Shown: piece after piece, positions 29,735-37,559 of the stretch | How positions within the stretch are numbered: position 1 is the stretch's first letter | Layout of the letters: each line of letters starts with the position of its first letter | Origin: Planctomycetota bacterium | Lineage (GTDB): Bacteria; Planctomycetota; Planctomycetia; Gemmatales; HRBIN36 | Assembly (NCBI GenBank): GCA_014584395.1 | Contig: JACTMY010000011.1 | Location: 120,312 to 184,311, forward strand | Direction: 5' to 3' | Length of the DNA: 64,000 nt | The notes under the pieces: model-generated | Databases searched by the model: none | Seen by the model: only the letters and a program-made list of their open reading frames with translations | Told to the model about the DNA's origin: nothing | Translations under genes and position numbers: made by a program

Positions 29735-29766
29735 CACGGTCAGCGTTATGCTAACGGCTGACCGTG
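29735..29766 (-). promoter_or_regulatory. Long hairpin just after rplL, probable attenuator or RNA-processing site
   Basis: CACGGTCAGC and GCTGACCGTG form a perfect 10-bp stem extended by GTTA/TAAC with one bulge, 13 bases after the rplL stop. No T-run follows, so it is not a simple intrinsic terminator. E. coli has an attenuator and an RNase III processing hairpin at the same place. Confidence 0.6.
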
Positions 29767-29778
29767 ACTTTCACAAGA

Positions 29779-30186
29779 TTACTTCAAGGAAACTTTGGCG
29801 CCGGCGGATTCCAGCTTCTTCTTCATTTCCTCGGCTTGCGCCTTGGGCAAGTTTTCCTTGACGACCTTGGGAGCTCCCTCGACCAAATCCTTGGCTTCCT
29901 TGAGACCCAAGCCCGTCAGCTCGCGCACGACCTTGATCACCTGAATCTTCTGGGCGCCGGCATCGTCCAAGGAGACATTGAATTCCGTCTTTTCTTCCTT
30001 CTTGGCTTCGCCGGCCCCGGCTGCGCCAGCTGCCGCCACCATCACGGCCCCGCCGGCAGCCGCTTCGATGCCATATTTTTCTTTGAGATACTTGCCCAAG
30101 TCCACGGCCTGGGTCAATTTCAGGCCGGCAATTTTATCACCCAGTTCGACGATGTCGTTCGGGAACGTTGTTGCTGCTTCGGACAT
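29779..30186 (-). CDS. rplL: 50S ribosomal protein L7/L12
   Basis: 135 residues. The stalk protein that recruits translation GTPases. N-terminal dimerisation helices ([20 protein letters not shown]), an Ala/Gly-rich hinge ([15 protein letters not shown]), and the C-terminal factor-binding domain with [34 protein letters not shown] and [18 protein letters not shown]. Lies 108 bases behind rplJ. Confidence 0.97.
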   Translation of the reverse strand: MSEAATTFPNDIVELGDKIAGLKLTQAVDLGKYLKEKYGIEAAAGGAVMVAAAGAAGAGEAKKEEKTEFNVSLDDAGAQKIQVIKVVRELTGLGLKEAKDLVEGAPKVVKENLPKAQAEEMKKKLESAGAKVSLK

Positions 30187-30294
30187 TTCCCATTTTCCTT
30201 TCGAGTGTCGAGGTCTAACCGTTCATCGGGTGAGCAACCCGTTTGCCAATATCCATGAACTCGCGCCGCTTGGACGCGATCCCTGAATGCTCAT

Positions 30295-30843
30295 TTATTC
30301 AGCCGCTGCTGCTGGCGCTTCTGCGGCTGCTTCTTGTTGGTCGGCCACTTGCTTGACCTGCGATGCCAATTTGGCTCCTGGCCCTTGAATCTGCGCCGCC
30401 AAAGTTCGAGCAGGCCCCAAAATCGCAGCCATGACTTGGGCAATCGCTTCCTCTCGAGTAGGCAGCTTCAGCGCTTCTTCGAACGGCACGATCGCCCCCT
30501 CGGCCAGTGCGACCTTGGGCTTGATTTGTTTGATCTTGCCGCGAAAGCTTTCAATTTCTTTGCTGACCGTGGAAATCGCCACGGCTTCCGAGGTAGCCCA
30601 TGCCAGCACGGTGGGCCCCACGAGATGGTCATCAAGCCCGGTGATGCCCTTCTCCCCCAGGATGCGTTTTGCCAGCGCGTTTTTCACGTGATGCAGGCGG
30701 ATTTGCTTTTTCCGCAGGGCCAAACGCATCTGGTTCTCTTTCACCGCGGGAACGCCCGTCAGGTTCAGGAGCACAAAGTCGCGCGCATCCTTGAGCGACT
30801 CGTTCACGGCAGTGTATTCAAGTTGTTTAATAAACTTGCTCAT
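30295..30843 (-). CDS. rplJ: 50S ribosomal protein L10
   Basis: 182 residues from the ATG that begins MSKFIKQLEYTAV; the frame is open 93 bases further upstream, but that part lies in the leader. Anchors the L7/L12 stalk to 23S rRNA. LNLTGVPAVKENQMRLALRK, LAKRILGEKGITGLDDHLVG and PTREEAIAQVMAAILGP are typical, and the Ala/Glu-rich C-terminal tail is the L7/L12-binding helix. The roughly 110 bases between rplA and this start are where the L10-L12 complex represses translation in E. coli; a comparable leader is likely here, though I could not define the fold. Confidence 0.95.
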   Translation of the reverse strand: MSKFIKQLEYTAVNESLKDARDFVLLNLTGVPAVKENQMRLALRKKQIRLHHVKNALAKRILGEKGITGLDDHLVGPTVLAWATSEAVAISTVSKEIESFRGKIKQIKPKVALAEGAIVPFEEALKLPTREEAIAQVMAAILGPARTLAAQIQGPGAKLASQVKQVADQQEAAAEAPAAAAE

Positions 30844-30952
30844 ATCAGCGATCCGCAAGTGGCTGTTGATTTCCGAGGTTTGGGATTCAGTTAAATATAG
30901 TGAGAAGGCGTCGAAGTGGCTTCCCCTGTTCGCCAATTCGACGACATTTTTT

Positions 30953-31870
30953 TTACAATGTGACGCGAATGCCCGGGCTCATGGTCGCGGACAGCGTCAC
31001 CGATCTCAAGTAGTTCCCTTTGGCCGAGGCCGGCTTAGCGGCGCGCACCGCCTCGATAAAAGTGTTGATGTTCTCCGCCAGCTTGCCGTCGTCGAAGCTC
31101 ATCTTGCCCACGGGGGCATGGACGTTGCCCGTGGCATCGGCGCGATATTCCACCTTGCCAGCCTTGAATTCCTTGACGGTCGCGGTGACGTCGCCTTGAA
31201 TGACCGTTCCCGCCTTGGGCGAGGGCATCAAGCCGCGCGGCCCCAGGACTTTGCCGAGTCGGCCGACGACGCCCATCATGTCCGCCGTGGCCAGGGCTAC
31301 GTCGAAATCGAGCCAGCCTTCCTTCTGAATTTTTTCCGCGAGTTCGGCGCCGCCGACATGGTCCGCCCCTGCCGCCTTGGCCTTGGCGACATTCTCACCT
31401 TGCGTGAAGACGAGGACCCGCACCGACTTGCCGATGCCATGCGGCAAAGCCACGGCGCCGCGAACCAATTGGTCGCTTTGCTTGGTGTCGATGCCTAGGC
31501 TCATGTGGATTTCAACGGTTTCATCAAACTTGGCTCGTTTATGCTGTTTCAGCGTGGCGATCGCTTGTTTGACAGGCAACGGCCCGGCCTTGCTCAAATC
31601 GTTTTTGATCTTGGCCATCAGCGTCCGCAATTTTTTCCCGCGGCGCGGCGGCATGCCAGGGGCTTTGCCCTTGGTCTTGGGTTTGCTTTCCGATTCAGCC
31701 GCCGCGACCGGCGGCGGAGCCACGGCCTCGGCTTCCACTTTGGCTTTGCCTTTGCCCTTTTTAGGCGCATCACTCGCCGCTTTGGCCCCCGGATCGCCCG
31801 CAGCCGCGTCTTGGGCTTCTTGGACGTTCGTTGGCGTTTCCGATGGATTGCTGGTTGCTTTCTTGGCCAT
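30953..31870 (-). CDS. rplA: 50S ribosomal protein L1 with low-complexity N-terminal extension
   Basis: 305 residues, while typical L1 is about 230. The extra part is residues 1 to about 75, rich in Ala, Lys, Pro and Glu ([20 protein letters not shown]). The conserved L1 fold starts after [15 protein letters not shown]. It includes [40 protein letters not shown], and [15 protein letters not shown] with the rRNA-binding surface, then [17 protein letters not shown] at the end. L1 binds 23S rRNA in the mobile stalk and, in many bacteria, its own mRNA. Follows rplK by 177 bases. Confidence 0.95.
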   Translation of the reverse strand: MAKKATSNPSETPTNVQEAQDAAAGDPGAKAASDAPKKGKGKAKVEAEAVAPPPVAAAESESKPKTKGKAPGMPPRRGKKLRTLMAKIKNDLSKAGPLPVKQAIATLKQHKRAKFDETVEIHMSLGIDTKQSDQLVRGAVALPHGIGKSVRVLVFTQGENVAKAKAAGADHVGGAELAEKIQKEGWLDFDVALATADMMGVVGRLGKVLGPRGLMPSPKAGTVIQGDVTATVKEFKAGKVEYRADATGNVHAPVGKMSFDDGKLAENINTFIEAVRAAKPASAKGNYLRSVTLSATMSPGIRVTL

Positions 31871-32047
31871 GTCGATTCTCGAATCTTTTACAAGTCACTG
31901 CGCCAGGCCTCATCCACCAAACGGAGACGCCCTGGCTAGGGTTCAAGGCAGGATGCATCGGGCCAAACGGCCTTGAGCAATATCCCACTTTCTTTCTGAT
32001 ACTTCACTTCAGATTGCTGACGTCGCTCTCCAGAGAAGCCAATAGCT

Positions 32048-32512
32048 TTAGGAGACGACCTTGATGCCCATGCTTCGAGCCGTTCCTTCGATGATACGAA
32101 CCGCGTGATCCAAGTCACGAGCGTTCAGATCGTTCATTTTCTTGGTGGCGATTTCACGCACCTGATCCAAGGTCACCGCTGAAGCTTTGTATTTGCCTGA
32201 CTTTTTCGTTTTCTCTTCGGGGGGGAGCATTTCGCCGCCCTTTTTCTTTTCAATGGGGATGCCTGCCGCCTGCTTAAGCAGGACCGCGGCGGGCGGGCTC
32301 TTGAGGACAAAATCAAACGACCGATCGCTGTAAACGGTGATGACCACGGGTATGGTCATGCCGCGCATTTCCTTGGTGCGTTCGTTGAATTGTGTGACAA
32401 AAGCCCCGATGTTCACGCCATGTTGGCCCAAGGCTGGCCCCACGGGCGGAGCGGGCGTCGCGGAACCACCGGGACATTGTAATTTGATCTGTGCGGTGAC
32501 TTGTTTGGCCAT
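32048..32512 (-). CDS. rplK: 50S ribosomal protein L11
   Basis: 154 residues, about 12 more than usual. Binds 23S rRNA at the GTPase-associated centre and mediates RelA and thiostrepton effects. N-terminal domain with [20 protein letters not shown], then [21 protein letters not shown]-terminal RNA-binding domain with [20 protein letters not shown] and [12 protein letters not shown]. The additional residues are a charged Lys/Glu loop ([18 protein letters not shown]) between the two domains. Sits between nusG and rplA, the standard order. Confidence 0.97.
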   Translation of the reverse strand: MAKQVTAQIKLQCPGGSATPAPPVGPALGQHGVNIGAFVTQFNERTKEMRGMTIPVVITVYSDRSFDFVLKSPPAAVLLKQAAGIPIEKKKGGEMLPPEEKTKKSGKYKASAVTLDQVREIATKKMNDLNARDLDHAVRIIEGTARSMGIKVVS

Positions 32513-32571
32513 GGCTCTCCTGTCACTTTCCCCTGCGAAGCGTCCCCTGAGCAGAAGGACGACTGGTTGAC

Positions 32572-33222
32572 TTAAACGTGCTCAATCTGCCAGAATTCGT
32601 GCTCGACGGGCACTTCGCGGCCGAAGACTTTCAGCATCACTTCGACGCGGCCCTTGGCTTCCAGAATGTTGCTGATTTCACCTTCCATGCCGGCAAACAT
32701 GCCATCCTTGATCTTCACGCGTTCCCCCTTGTCGAACTTGATCTTGGGAACTTGTGTCTTGGCGACCACTTCCTCGCGCTGTTGCAGCAACTTTTGCACG
32801 TCCGCTGCGGGCATGGGCATCGGTTTTTTATTCAACCCCGCCCCGACGAAATCACCCACGCCGGGCGTTTCACGAAACAGATAGAGGATTTTGTCGTTGA
32901 AATCCACTTCTACAAAGATGTACCCGGGATACAGCTTGCGCGTCCGGGTGACCTTTTTACCCTTGACGATTTCGGTCGTCCGCTCCACCGGGACGATGAT
33001 TTTTCCCACATAGGGGTCCAGCCCCTCGATCTTGACGCGCCGTTCGACGGCGTCGCGAATGGAGTCTTCGCGGCCGGATTGCACCTTGACGGCGAACCAT
33101 TTTTTTTCGCCCGGCACGGGAGCGTTGGCGTCCATCGGTGCTTCGTGGCCCGTGCTGGCCGCCGCGGCTTCGACCGAAGGTTGTTCAGGGGATGTGACCG
33201 GCGCATCGTCACCCGATGTCAT
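32572..33222 (-). CDS. nusG: Transcription termination/antitermination factor NusG
   Basis: 216 residues from the ATG with AAAGG 9 nt upstream. The NGN domain begins at about residue 40 ([20 protein letters not shown]) with [12 protein letters not shown] and [11 protein letters not shown]. The KOW domain closes the protein ([20 protein letters not shown]). The first roughly 38 residues are an acidic Ala/Pro/Glu tail not present in E. coli NusG (181 residues). Binds RNA polymerase beta' and couples transcription with Rho or the ribosome. Its ATG is 15 bases after secE, the classical secE-nusG pair. Confidence 0.96.
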   Translation of the reverse strand: MTSGDDAPVTSPEQPSVEAAAASTGHEAPMDANAPVPGEKKWFAVKVQSGREDSIRDAVERRVKIEGLDPYVGKIIVPVERTTEIVKGKKVTRTRKLYPGYIFVEVDFNDKILYLFRETPGVGDFVGAGLNKKPMPMPAADVQKLLQQREEVVAKTQVPKIKFDKGERVKIKDGMFAGMEGEISNILEAKGRVEVMLKVFGREVPVEHEFWQIEHV

Positions 33223-33237
33223 GGCTTGCAACCTTTA

Positions 33238-34206
33238 TTAATGCTTGATCACACCCAAGAAACGGAGCAGGACCAACCAGAACACGTCCATGACCAACAA
33301 ATACGCGGACAAGATGAACGTCACAATCAAGACCACGATGGTGTCTTTCCGAATCTGGATCCGTGTCGACCAGGTGACTTTGTTCATCTCACCTGAAGTT
33401 GAGATCAAGAAATCCGCCATGGGCGCGGCGTTCACCAAGCGATGCGCCACCCACAGCGCCGCCAGCAGCAGCACCAGGGTCACGCTAATCCCTGGAGCAC
33501 TGGCGATAGGGATAAACTTATTGGTCATAAACGGCATGGGCCAATACCAAACGCCGCTGAAGTTTTTCTGAATGACGGGCCAGAAATGCACCAATCCCGT
33601 GAAAATCAGGGCCAAGGCGCTGAGCAGCGTCAAGCGGCGAATCAAACGCCCTTGCCCGCGCTTATAAATGTCGGCTTGGAACCATCCTTGATTTTCGATC
33701 GCCACGAGTTGCTTCTGGAAAGCCGGTGCGTTCAAGTATCGCCAGGTCATCCGCAGCCAGAAAAAGGCAAAGCCGCCGCCAATGCCGATGCCGATCAGGG
33801 GGCGGGCGATGCCCATGGTATCCGGTTTGCCTCGGGTCACGGCATAGAGAAAGCCATCGACCAGCATGCAGAGCAGATAATCGATCAAGAAGCCGCTCAC
33901 CAAACCGATCAACACGCCGAAGGCAACGCCGGCCTTGACCCCTTCGACGGCAGGCACAATGTATTTCCAGGCATAAATCCAAGCCCCGGCTGCGCATCCC
34001 AGGCACACCAGGAGGCCCAAGCGATCCAACAAGCCGCCTTGAAAATGCAGGACTTCCCGCCAAACGTATGGCAAAAGATGATAGATCCCCAACAGCCCCA
34101 AGACGATGTACAGCGTCCCGAACAGGCTCGCCTGAGCGAGGCCAAGGGTTGGCGTGATGGGGCGGAGTTGTGGTTCGTCCATTTCCTTTTGCACCGCTAC
34201 GGCCAT
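33238..34206 (-). CDS. secE: SecE preprotein translocase subunit with a large multi-span N-terminal region
   Basis: 322 residues, whereas SecE normally has 60-130. The C-terminal 60 residues are a standard SecE: amphipathic ADFLISTSGEMNKVTWST, then a single membrane helix (TIVVLIVTFILSAYLLVMDV). Before it are about six hydrophobic segments near residues 26-48, 59-83, 89-122, 133-153, 193-213 and 239-260, with a basic loop (YKRGQGRLIRR) near 180-192. The position, directly before nusG and after tRNA-Trp, fits secE. SecE clamps SecY in the Sec translocon. The extension has no family I recognise, and its function is unknown. Confidence 0.92.
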   Translation of the reverse strand: MAVAVQKEMDEPQLRPITPTLGLAQASLFGTLYIVLGLLGIYHLLPYVWREVLHFQGGLLDRLGLLVCLGCAAGAWIYAWKYIVPAVEGVKAGVAFGVLIGLVSGFLIDYLLCMLVDGFLYAVTRGKPDTMGIARPLIGIGIGGGFAFFWLRMTWRYLNAPAFQKQLVAIENQGWFQADIYKRGQGRLIRRLTLLSALALIFTGLVHFWPVIQKNFSGVWYWPMPFMTNKFIPIASAPGISVTLVLLLAALWVAHRLVNAAPMADFLISTSGEMNKVTWSTRIQIRKDTIVVLIVTFILSAYLLVMDVFWLVLLRFLGVIKH

Positions 34207-34267
34207 GGGTGATTCCTAATCATGCTTGGCCTGGTCCTGGTCTGCTTGACTCTAAACCGAGCTGCAA

Positions 34268-34340
34268 CAGGGGCAGAGGGATTCGAACCCCCAACCGCTG
34301 GTTTTGGAGACCAGTGCTCTACCAGTTGAGCTATACCCCT
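34268..34340 (-). tRNA. tRNA-Trp(CCA)
   Basis: 73-base cloverleaf: acceptor AGGGGTA/TGCCCCT, anticodon stem CTGGT/ACCAG with loop CTCCAAA giving anticodon CCA, T loop TTCGAAT, discriminator G as expected for tryptophan. CCA end not encoded. Between rpmG and secE. Confidence 0.95.
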
Positions 34341-34408
34341 AAACGTTGATCATGCCGCCGCAACCTGGCTGAAGTTTTGTCGTGCTTGCCTTGGATGCCG
34401 AGGAGGGT

Positions 34409-34561
34409 TCACTTTTTCCGCGATTCCTTATGCGGAGTGTGCTTCCGTTCCTTGGGGCAGTACTTCTTCAACTCCAGCTTGTCCGTGCCGCGCGTTTCCT
34501 TCTCCGTGCGATAGTTTCGACTGCCGCAACTGGTGCACTCAAGCCATATGTTTTCGCGCAT
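34409..34561 (-). CDS. rpmG: 50S ribosomal protein L33
   Basis: 50 residues. Starts MRENIWLECTSCGSRNY and ends KYCPKERKHTPHKESRKK. LEC-x2-C supplies one Cys pair and KKYCP a single further Cys; the fourth Cys is replaced by Glu, a three-Cys variant also seen in other L33 proteins. Found by position between tuf and tRNA-Trp, where L33 commonly lies. The start is the only ATG in this frame; a weak GGTAAGA precedes it. Confidence 0.92.
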   Translation of the reverse strand: MRENIWLECTSCGSRNYRTEKETRGTDKLELKKYCPKERKHTPHKESRKK

Positions 34562-34659
34562 GGTTCATCTTACCATCAACAAACCCAGCGGGAAACCACC
34601 CCCCATGGTGGAACGTGGGAGGGAGTTTCCCGTCAAGGGTCGCCCTTGGATCGGGCCGG

Positions 34660-35889
34660 TTACTTGATGATCTTGGTCACGACGCCCGAGCCGACCGTTC
34701 GTCCGCCTTCGCGAATCGCGAAGCGCAGCCCCTCGTCCATGGCAATGGGTTGTTCCGGCAGCAACTCCACCGTCATTTCCACGTTATCGCCCGGCATGCA
34801 CATTTCAGCCTTGCCGCCGCCTTGCGCCCGCAGTTCCTTTACTTCCCCCGTCACGTCCGTGGTGCGGAAGTAAAATTGCGGCTTGTATTTGGGGAAGAAG
34901 GGCGTATGTCGACCGCCCTCTTCCTTCGTTAACACGTAAACCTGCGCTTCAAAGGTAGTGTGCGGCGTGATCGAGCCAGGCTTGGCCAGCACTTGTCCGC
35001 GTTCCACTTCGTCGCGTTTCAAACCGCGCAGCAACATGCCGACATTGTCGCCGGCGCGCCCCGTGTCCAGGGTCTTATTGAACATTTCGATGCCCGTGAT
35101 GACCGTCTTGCGGGGCTGCTTCATCAAGCCAATGATTTCGACTTCGTCGCCAATCTTGCAGACGCCGCGTTCGATGCGCCCCGTGGCCACCGTGCCGCGG
35201 CCTTCAATGGAGAAGACGTCTTCCACGGACACCAGCAGCGGCTTATCTTCCTCGCGCTGCGGGTCGGGGATGTAGTTGTCGAGGGCGTCAAACAAGTCAT
35301 CGATGCACTTGCCCGCCGCGTCATCCTTGCCCGAGGACAGCATCACTGGCAATGCCGAGCCTTTAATGACCGGGGTCTTTTCGCCGGGGAAGCCGTATTT
35401 GTCGAGCAGTTCCCGGATTTCCACCTCGACGAGTTCGATCAGGTCGGGGTCATCAACCGTGTCGACCTTATTCATGAAGACGACGATGTAGGGCACGTTC
35501 ACCTGACGCGCCAGCAACAAGTGCTCGCGGGTCTGCGGCATGGGGCCGTCATTGGCGGCCACGACGAGAATGCCGCCGTCCATTTGGGCGGCCCCCGTGA
35601 TCATGTTCTTGATGTAATCCGCGTGGCCGGGACAGTCGATGTGGGCGTAATGGCGCTTCGAGGTTTCATACTCGACGTGGGCAACGGCAATGGTGACCGT
35701 CTTGAGATCATCGCGCTCGGTACCGCCCTTGGCGATTTCCTTGTACGTTTTAACTTTGAGATCGGGTTTGAATTTGGCCGCCGATCGCATCACCAACGCC
35801 GTCGTCAACGTGGTTTTACCATGATCGATGTGGCCGATCGTTCCCACGTTGAGGTGAGGCTTGGTCCGTTCAAAAACACCCTTAGCCAT
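34660..35889 (-). CDS. tuf: Elongation factor Tu
   Basis: 409 residues. Delivers aminoacyl-tRNA to the ribosome as EF-Tu-GTP. P-loop [14 protein letters not shown], switch [28 protein letters not shown], then domains 2 and 3 with [16 protein letters not shown] and the C-terminal [18 protein letters not shown]. Switch I is unusual: the usual RGITI is KTVTI at 63-67, preceded by [16 protein letters not shown], though the Mg-coordinating Thr is kept. The gene heads the protein-coding part of the operon, preceded by four tRNAs as in E. coli tufB. The GTP-binding residues look intact. Confidence 0.97.
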   Translation of the reverse strand: MAKGVFERTKPHLNVGTIGHIDHGKTTLTTALVMRSAAKFKPDLKVKTYKEIAKGGTERDDLKTVTIAVAHVEYETSKRHYAHIDCPGHADYIKNMITGAAQMDGGILVVAANDGPMPQTREHLLLARQVNVPYIVVFMNKVDTVDDPDLIELVEVEIRELLDKYGFPGEKTPVIKGSALPVMLSSGKDDAAGKCIDDLFDALDNYIPDPQREEDKPLLVSVEDVFSIEGRGTVATGRIERGVCKIGDEVEIIGLMKQPRKTVITGIEMFNKTLDTGRAGDNVGMLLRGLKRDEVERGQVLAKPGSITPHTTFEAQVYVLTKEEGGRHTPFFPKYKPQFYFRTTDVTGEVKELRAQGGGKAEMCMPGDNVEMTVELLPEQPIAMDEGLRFAIREGGRTVGSGVVTKIIK

Positions 35890-36040
35890 TGTTGCTCCTG
35901 ATGCTTAGTCGAGACAAGGCCCACGCGGCTGAACCGCCTGCGGTCCGTAACCGCTCGACTTCAAAACCGCCAGGGCAACCGAACCCGACGACCCGCGTCG
36001 CCGACGTCCCTGGCCAAGAACCCATTAACGTCGATCCATA

Positions 36041-36113
<73 letters not shown>

Positions 36114-36222
36114 GCGACCATGCGATGGCCCCATGCTGGTTCCAGGCGACGATCGCGAAAAACTGATCCTCATGGTTCACGATGTAGCCCGGATAATCCG
36201 TCCGCTGTCCTCATTGCCGCGA

Positions 36223-36293
36223 AGCGGGTGATGGGAATCGAACCCACATGGCCAGCTTGGAAGGCTGGGGCTTTGCCATTAAGCTACACCCGC
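36223..36293 (-). tRNA. tRNA-Gly(TCC)
   Basis: 71 bases. Acceptor GCGGGTG/CACCCGC, anticodon stem CCAGC/GCTGG with loop CTTCCAA giving TCC, T loop TTCGATT, discriminator U. CCA not encoded. Same position as E. coli glyT. Confidence 0.95.
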
Positions 36294-36345
36294 GCACCTA
36301 TTGCTCTCCATCTCCGGCCGGGAATCCATGACCTCGCCCTTCAAT

Positions 36346-36427
36346 TGGGTAGGGAGGGATTCGAACCCCCGTAGGCATAGCCACTAGATTTACAGTCTAG
36401 CCCCTTTAGCCACTCGGGCACCTACCC
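36346..36427 (-). tRNA. tRNA-Tyr(GTA)
   Basis: 82 bases with the long variable arm of class II tRNAs. Acceptor GGGTAGG/CCTACCC, anticodon stem CTAGA/TCTAG with loop CTGTAAA giving GTA, T loop TTCGAAT, discriminator A. CCA not encoded. Same position as E. coli tyrU. Confidence 0.95.
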
Positions 36428-36556
36428 GCCCCATAGTGAAGATCCAGCCTAAAGCCGGAGAGAGTTTTATTATGGAAAGTGAACACGCCTACGGCAATCA
36501 TCCCATGCCGCATGAACACGATTTTCCCCGGCCCGGCTCAGGAGTCAGCCCATCCA

Positions 36557-36628
36557 AGCTAGCGGCGAGAGTCGAACTCGCAACCTACGGTTTACAAAAC
36601 CGTTGCTCTGCCATTGAGCTACGCTAGC
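36557..36628 (-). tRNA. tRNA-Thr(TGT)
   Basis: 72 bases. Acceptor GCTAGCG/CGCTAGC, anticodon stem ACGGT/ACCGT with loop TTTGTAA giving TGT, T loop TTCGACT, discriminator U. CCA not encoded. First gene of the operon, matching E. coli thrU. Confidence 0.95.
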
Positions 36629-36653
36629 GAAATGCCCCCGTGAATCTTGGTTA

Positions 36654-36682
36654 TTTATAGAGAAAGCCCATACTGCTCGCAA
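36654..36682 (-). promoter_or_regulatory. Promoter of the tRNA-tuf-secE operon
   Basis: Minus strand TTGCGA (36677-36682), exactly 17 bases, TATAAA (36654-36659), then 25 bases to the first tRNA. It is the best sigma-70-type promoter visible in the window and sits where a stable-RNA promoter is expected. Confidence 0.7.
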
Positions 36683-36818
36683 GGCGAGTTATGGCCGCTC
36701 CTTAAGCCCCGTCCGCTTACTCTGCAGACAAGACGCATGAAGGAGAAGCCGCGTTCGCTTGAGCCGCCCGTTTTAGCAATCACTATGAGCACTTGCTGCG
36801 GAATTAGGTTTGTATCTC

Positions 36819-37334
36819 TTAAAACGGCCACGGCAAGCATACCTGGTTCACGATGGGTATGGGCAAGCACAGATAGGTGTGCGTTAAGCCAATTTTGTAA
36901 CAGCGCGTCACGTTGTTCTTCAGCACCTTGGTGTCCCATTCGCGGCGGTTTGGCCCTTTGCCGCCGTGGCTTTCGATGGTTTGCCCGTTGAGCACAAACC
37001 AGATGTGGCCTGCCGCCATCCCTTTTTTCTTTGGAAAGTAACCCAGGCGGAGCCAACTATCATTCAGGCCCGCTTCCGCGGCATAATCCACCTTGGCAAA
37101 GCCATTATCATCACACCATTTATTCTGATGCCAACTTCCATCAGGCATTTTGACCTGGCCATCCGTTGCCTTGTAGAGCAAATACCGGACAAAGCCCGAA
37201 CAGTCGATCTTCTTGACGTCTTTAGGTTCCGTGGTCAGGGACGCCTTCGTACCAAGCCCATAGGAGACGTGCCCCGCCGTCAGCTCACCCACCAAAGCCA
37301 GTAATTTGTCGCGATCAATCCAAAGTGATTTCAT
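36819..37334 (-). CDS. NlpC/P60-like cysteine hydrolase
   Basis: 172 residues from the ATG with AGAGG just upstream. The segment KIDCSGFVRYLLYKA carries the catalytic-type Cys45, and GMAAGHIWFVLNG plus SHGGKG supply His candidates, in the order Cys-His of NlpC/P60 or CHAP amidase-type papain folds. Such enzymes cut peptidoglycan peptides or other amides. There is no signal peptide, so it would act in the cytoplasm or need a holin-like route, as phage lysins do. The C-terminal 20 residues are hydrophobic and Pro-rich. Stands alone between the tRNA cluster and a sigma factor gene. Confidence 0.65.
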   Translation of the reverse strand: MKSLWIDRDKLLALVGELTAGHVSYGLGTKASLTTEPKDVKKIDCSGFVRYLLYKATDGQVKMPDGSWHQNKWCDDNGFAKVDYAAEAGLNDSWLRLGYFPKKKGMAAGHIWFVLNGQTIESHGGKGPNRREWDTKVLKNNVTRCYKIGLTHTYLCLPIPIVNQVCLPWPF

Positions 37335-37493
37335 ATCCACCTCTTGCCGTCAGCCCTGCGTGGCACCGATCGAGCTGCGCCTACATGTTAACTTGAAGAC
37401 CATTTAGAGCAACAACATTTTCATGAGGGTATCCCGCCCAGACGTCTGGTAGCTTTAAACCGTCAAGCCGTCGACTTTATTTTTGAGTAGGTA

Positions 37494-37526
37494 CAAAAGG
37501 AGACGGTGCCGAAAAAAGGCACCGTC
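37494..37526 (-). terminator. Intrinsic terminator of the sigma factor gene
   Basis: Perfect 9-bp stem GACGGTGCC/GGCACCGTC around a 7-base A-rich loop. On the minus strand it is followed by TCCTTTTG, 34 bases after the sigma gene stop. Confidence 0.75.
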
Positions 37527-37559
37527 CCTCGTGGATCGTGAAGATTCGTTCGAGGCTCC

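Noticed and set aside
29387..29737. 116-codon minus-strand frame in the rplL-rpoB gap
   Set aside because: No ribosome-binding site, no recognisable product, overlaps the post-rplL hairpin.
34382..34873. 163-codon plus-strand frame over rpmG and the end of tuf
   Set aside because: Shadow of two minus-strand genes; no domain.
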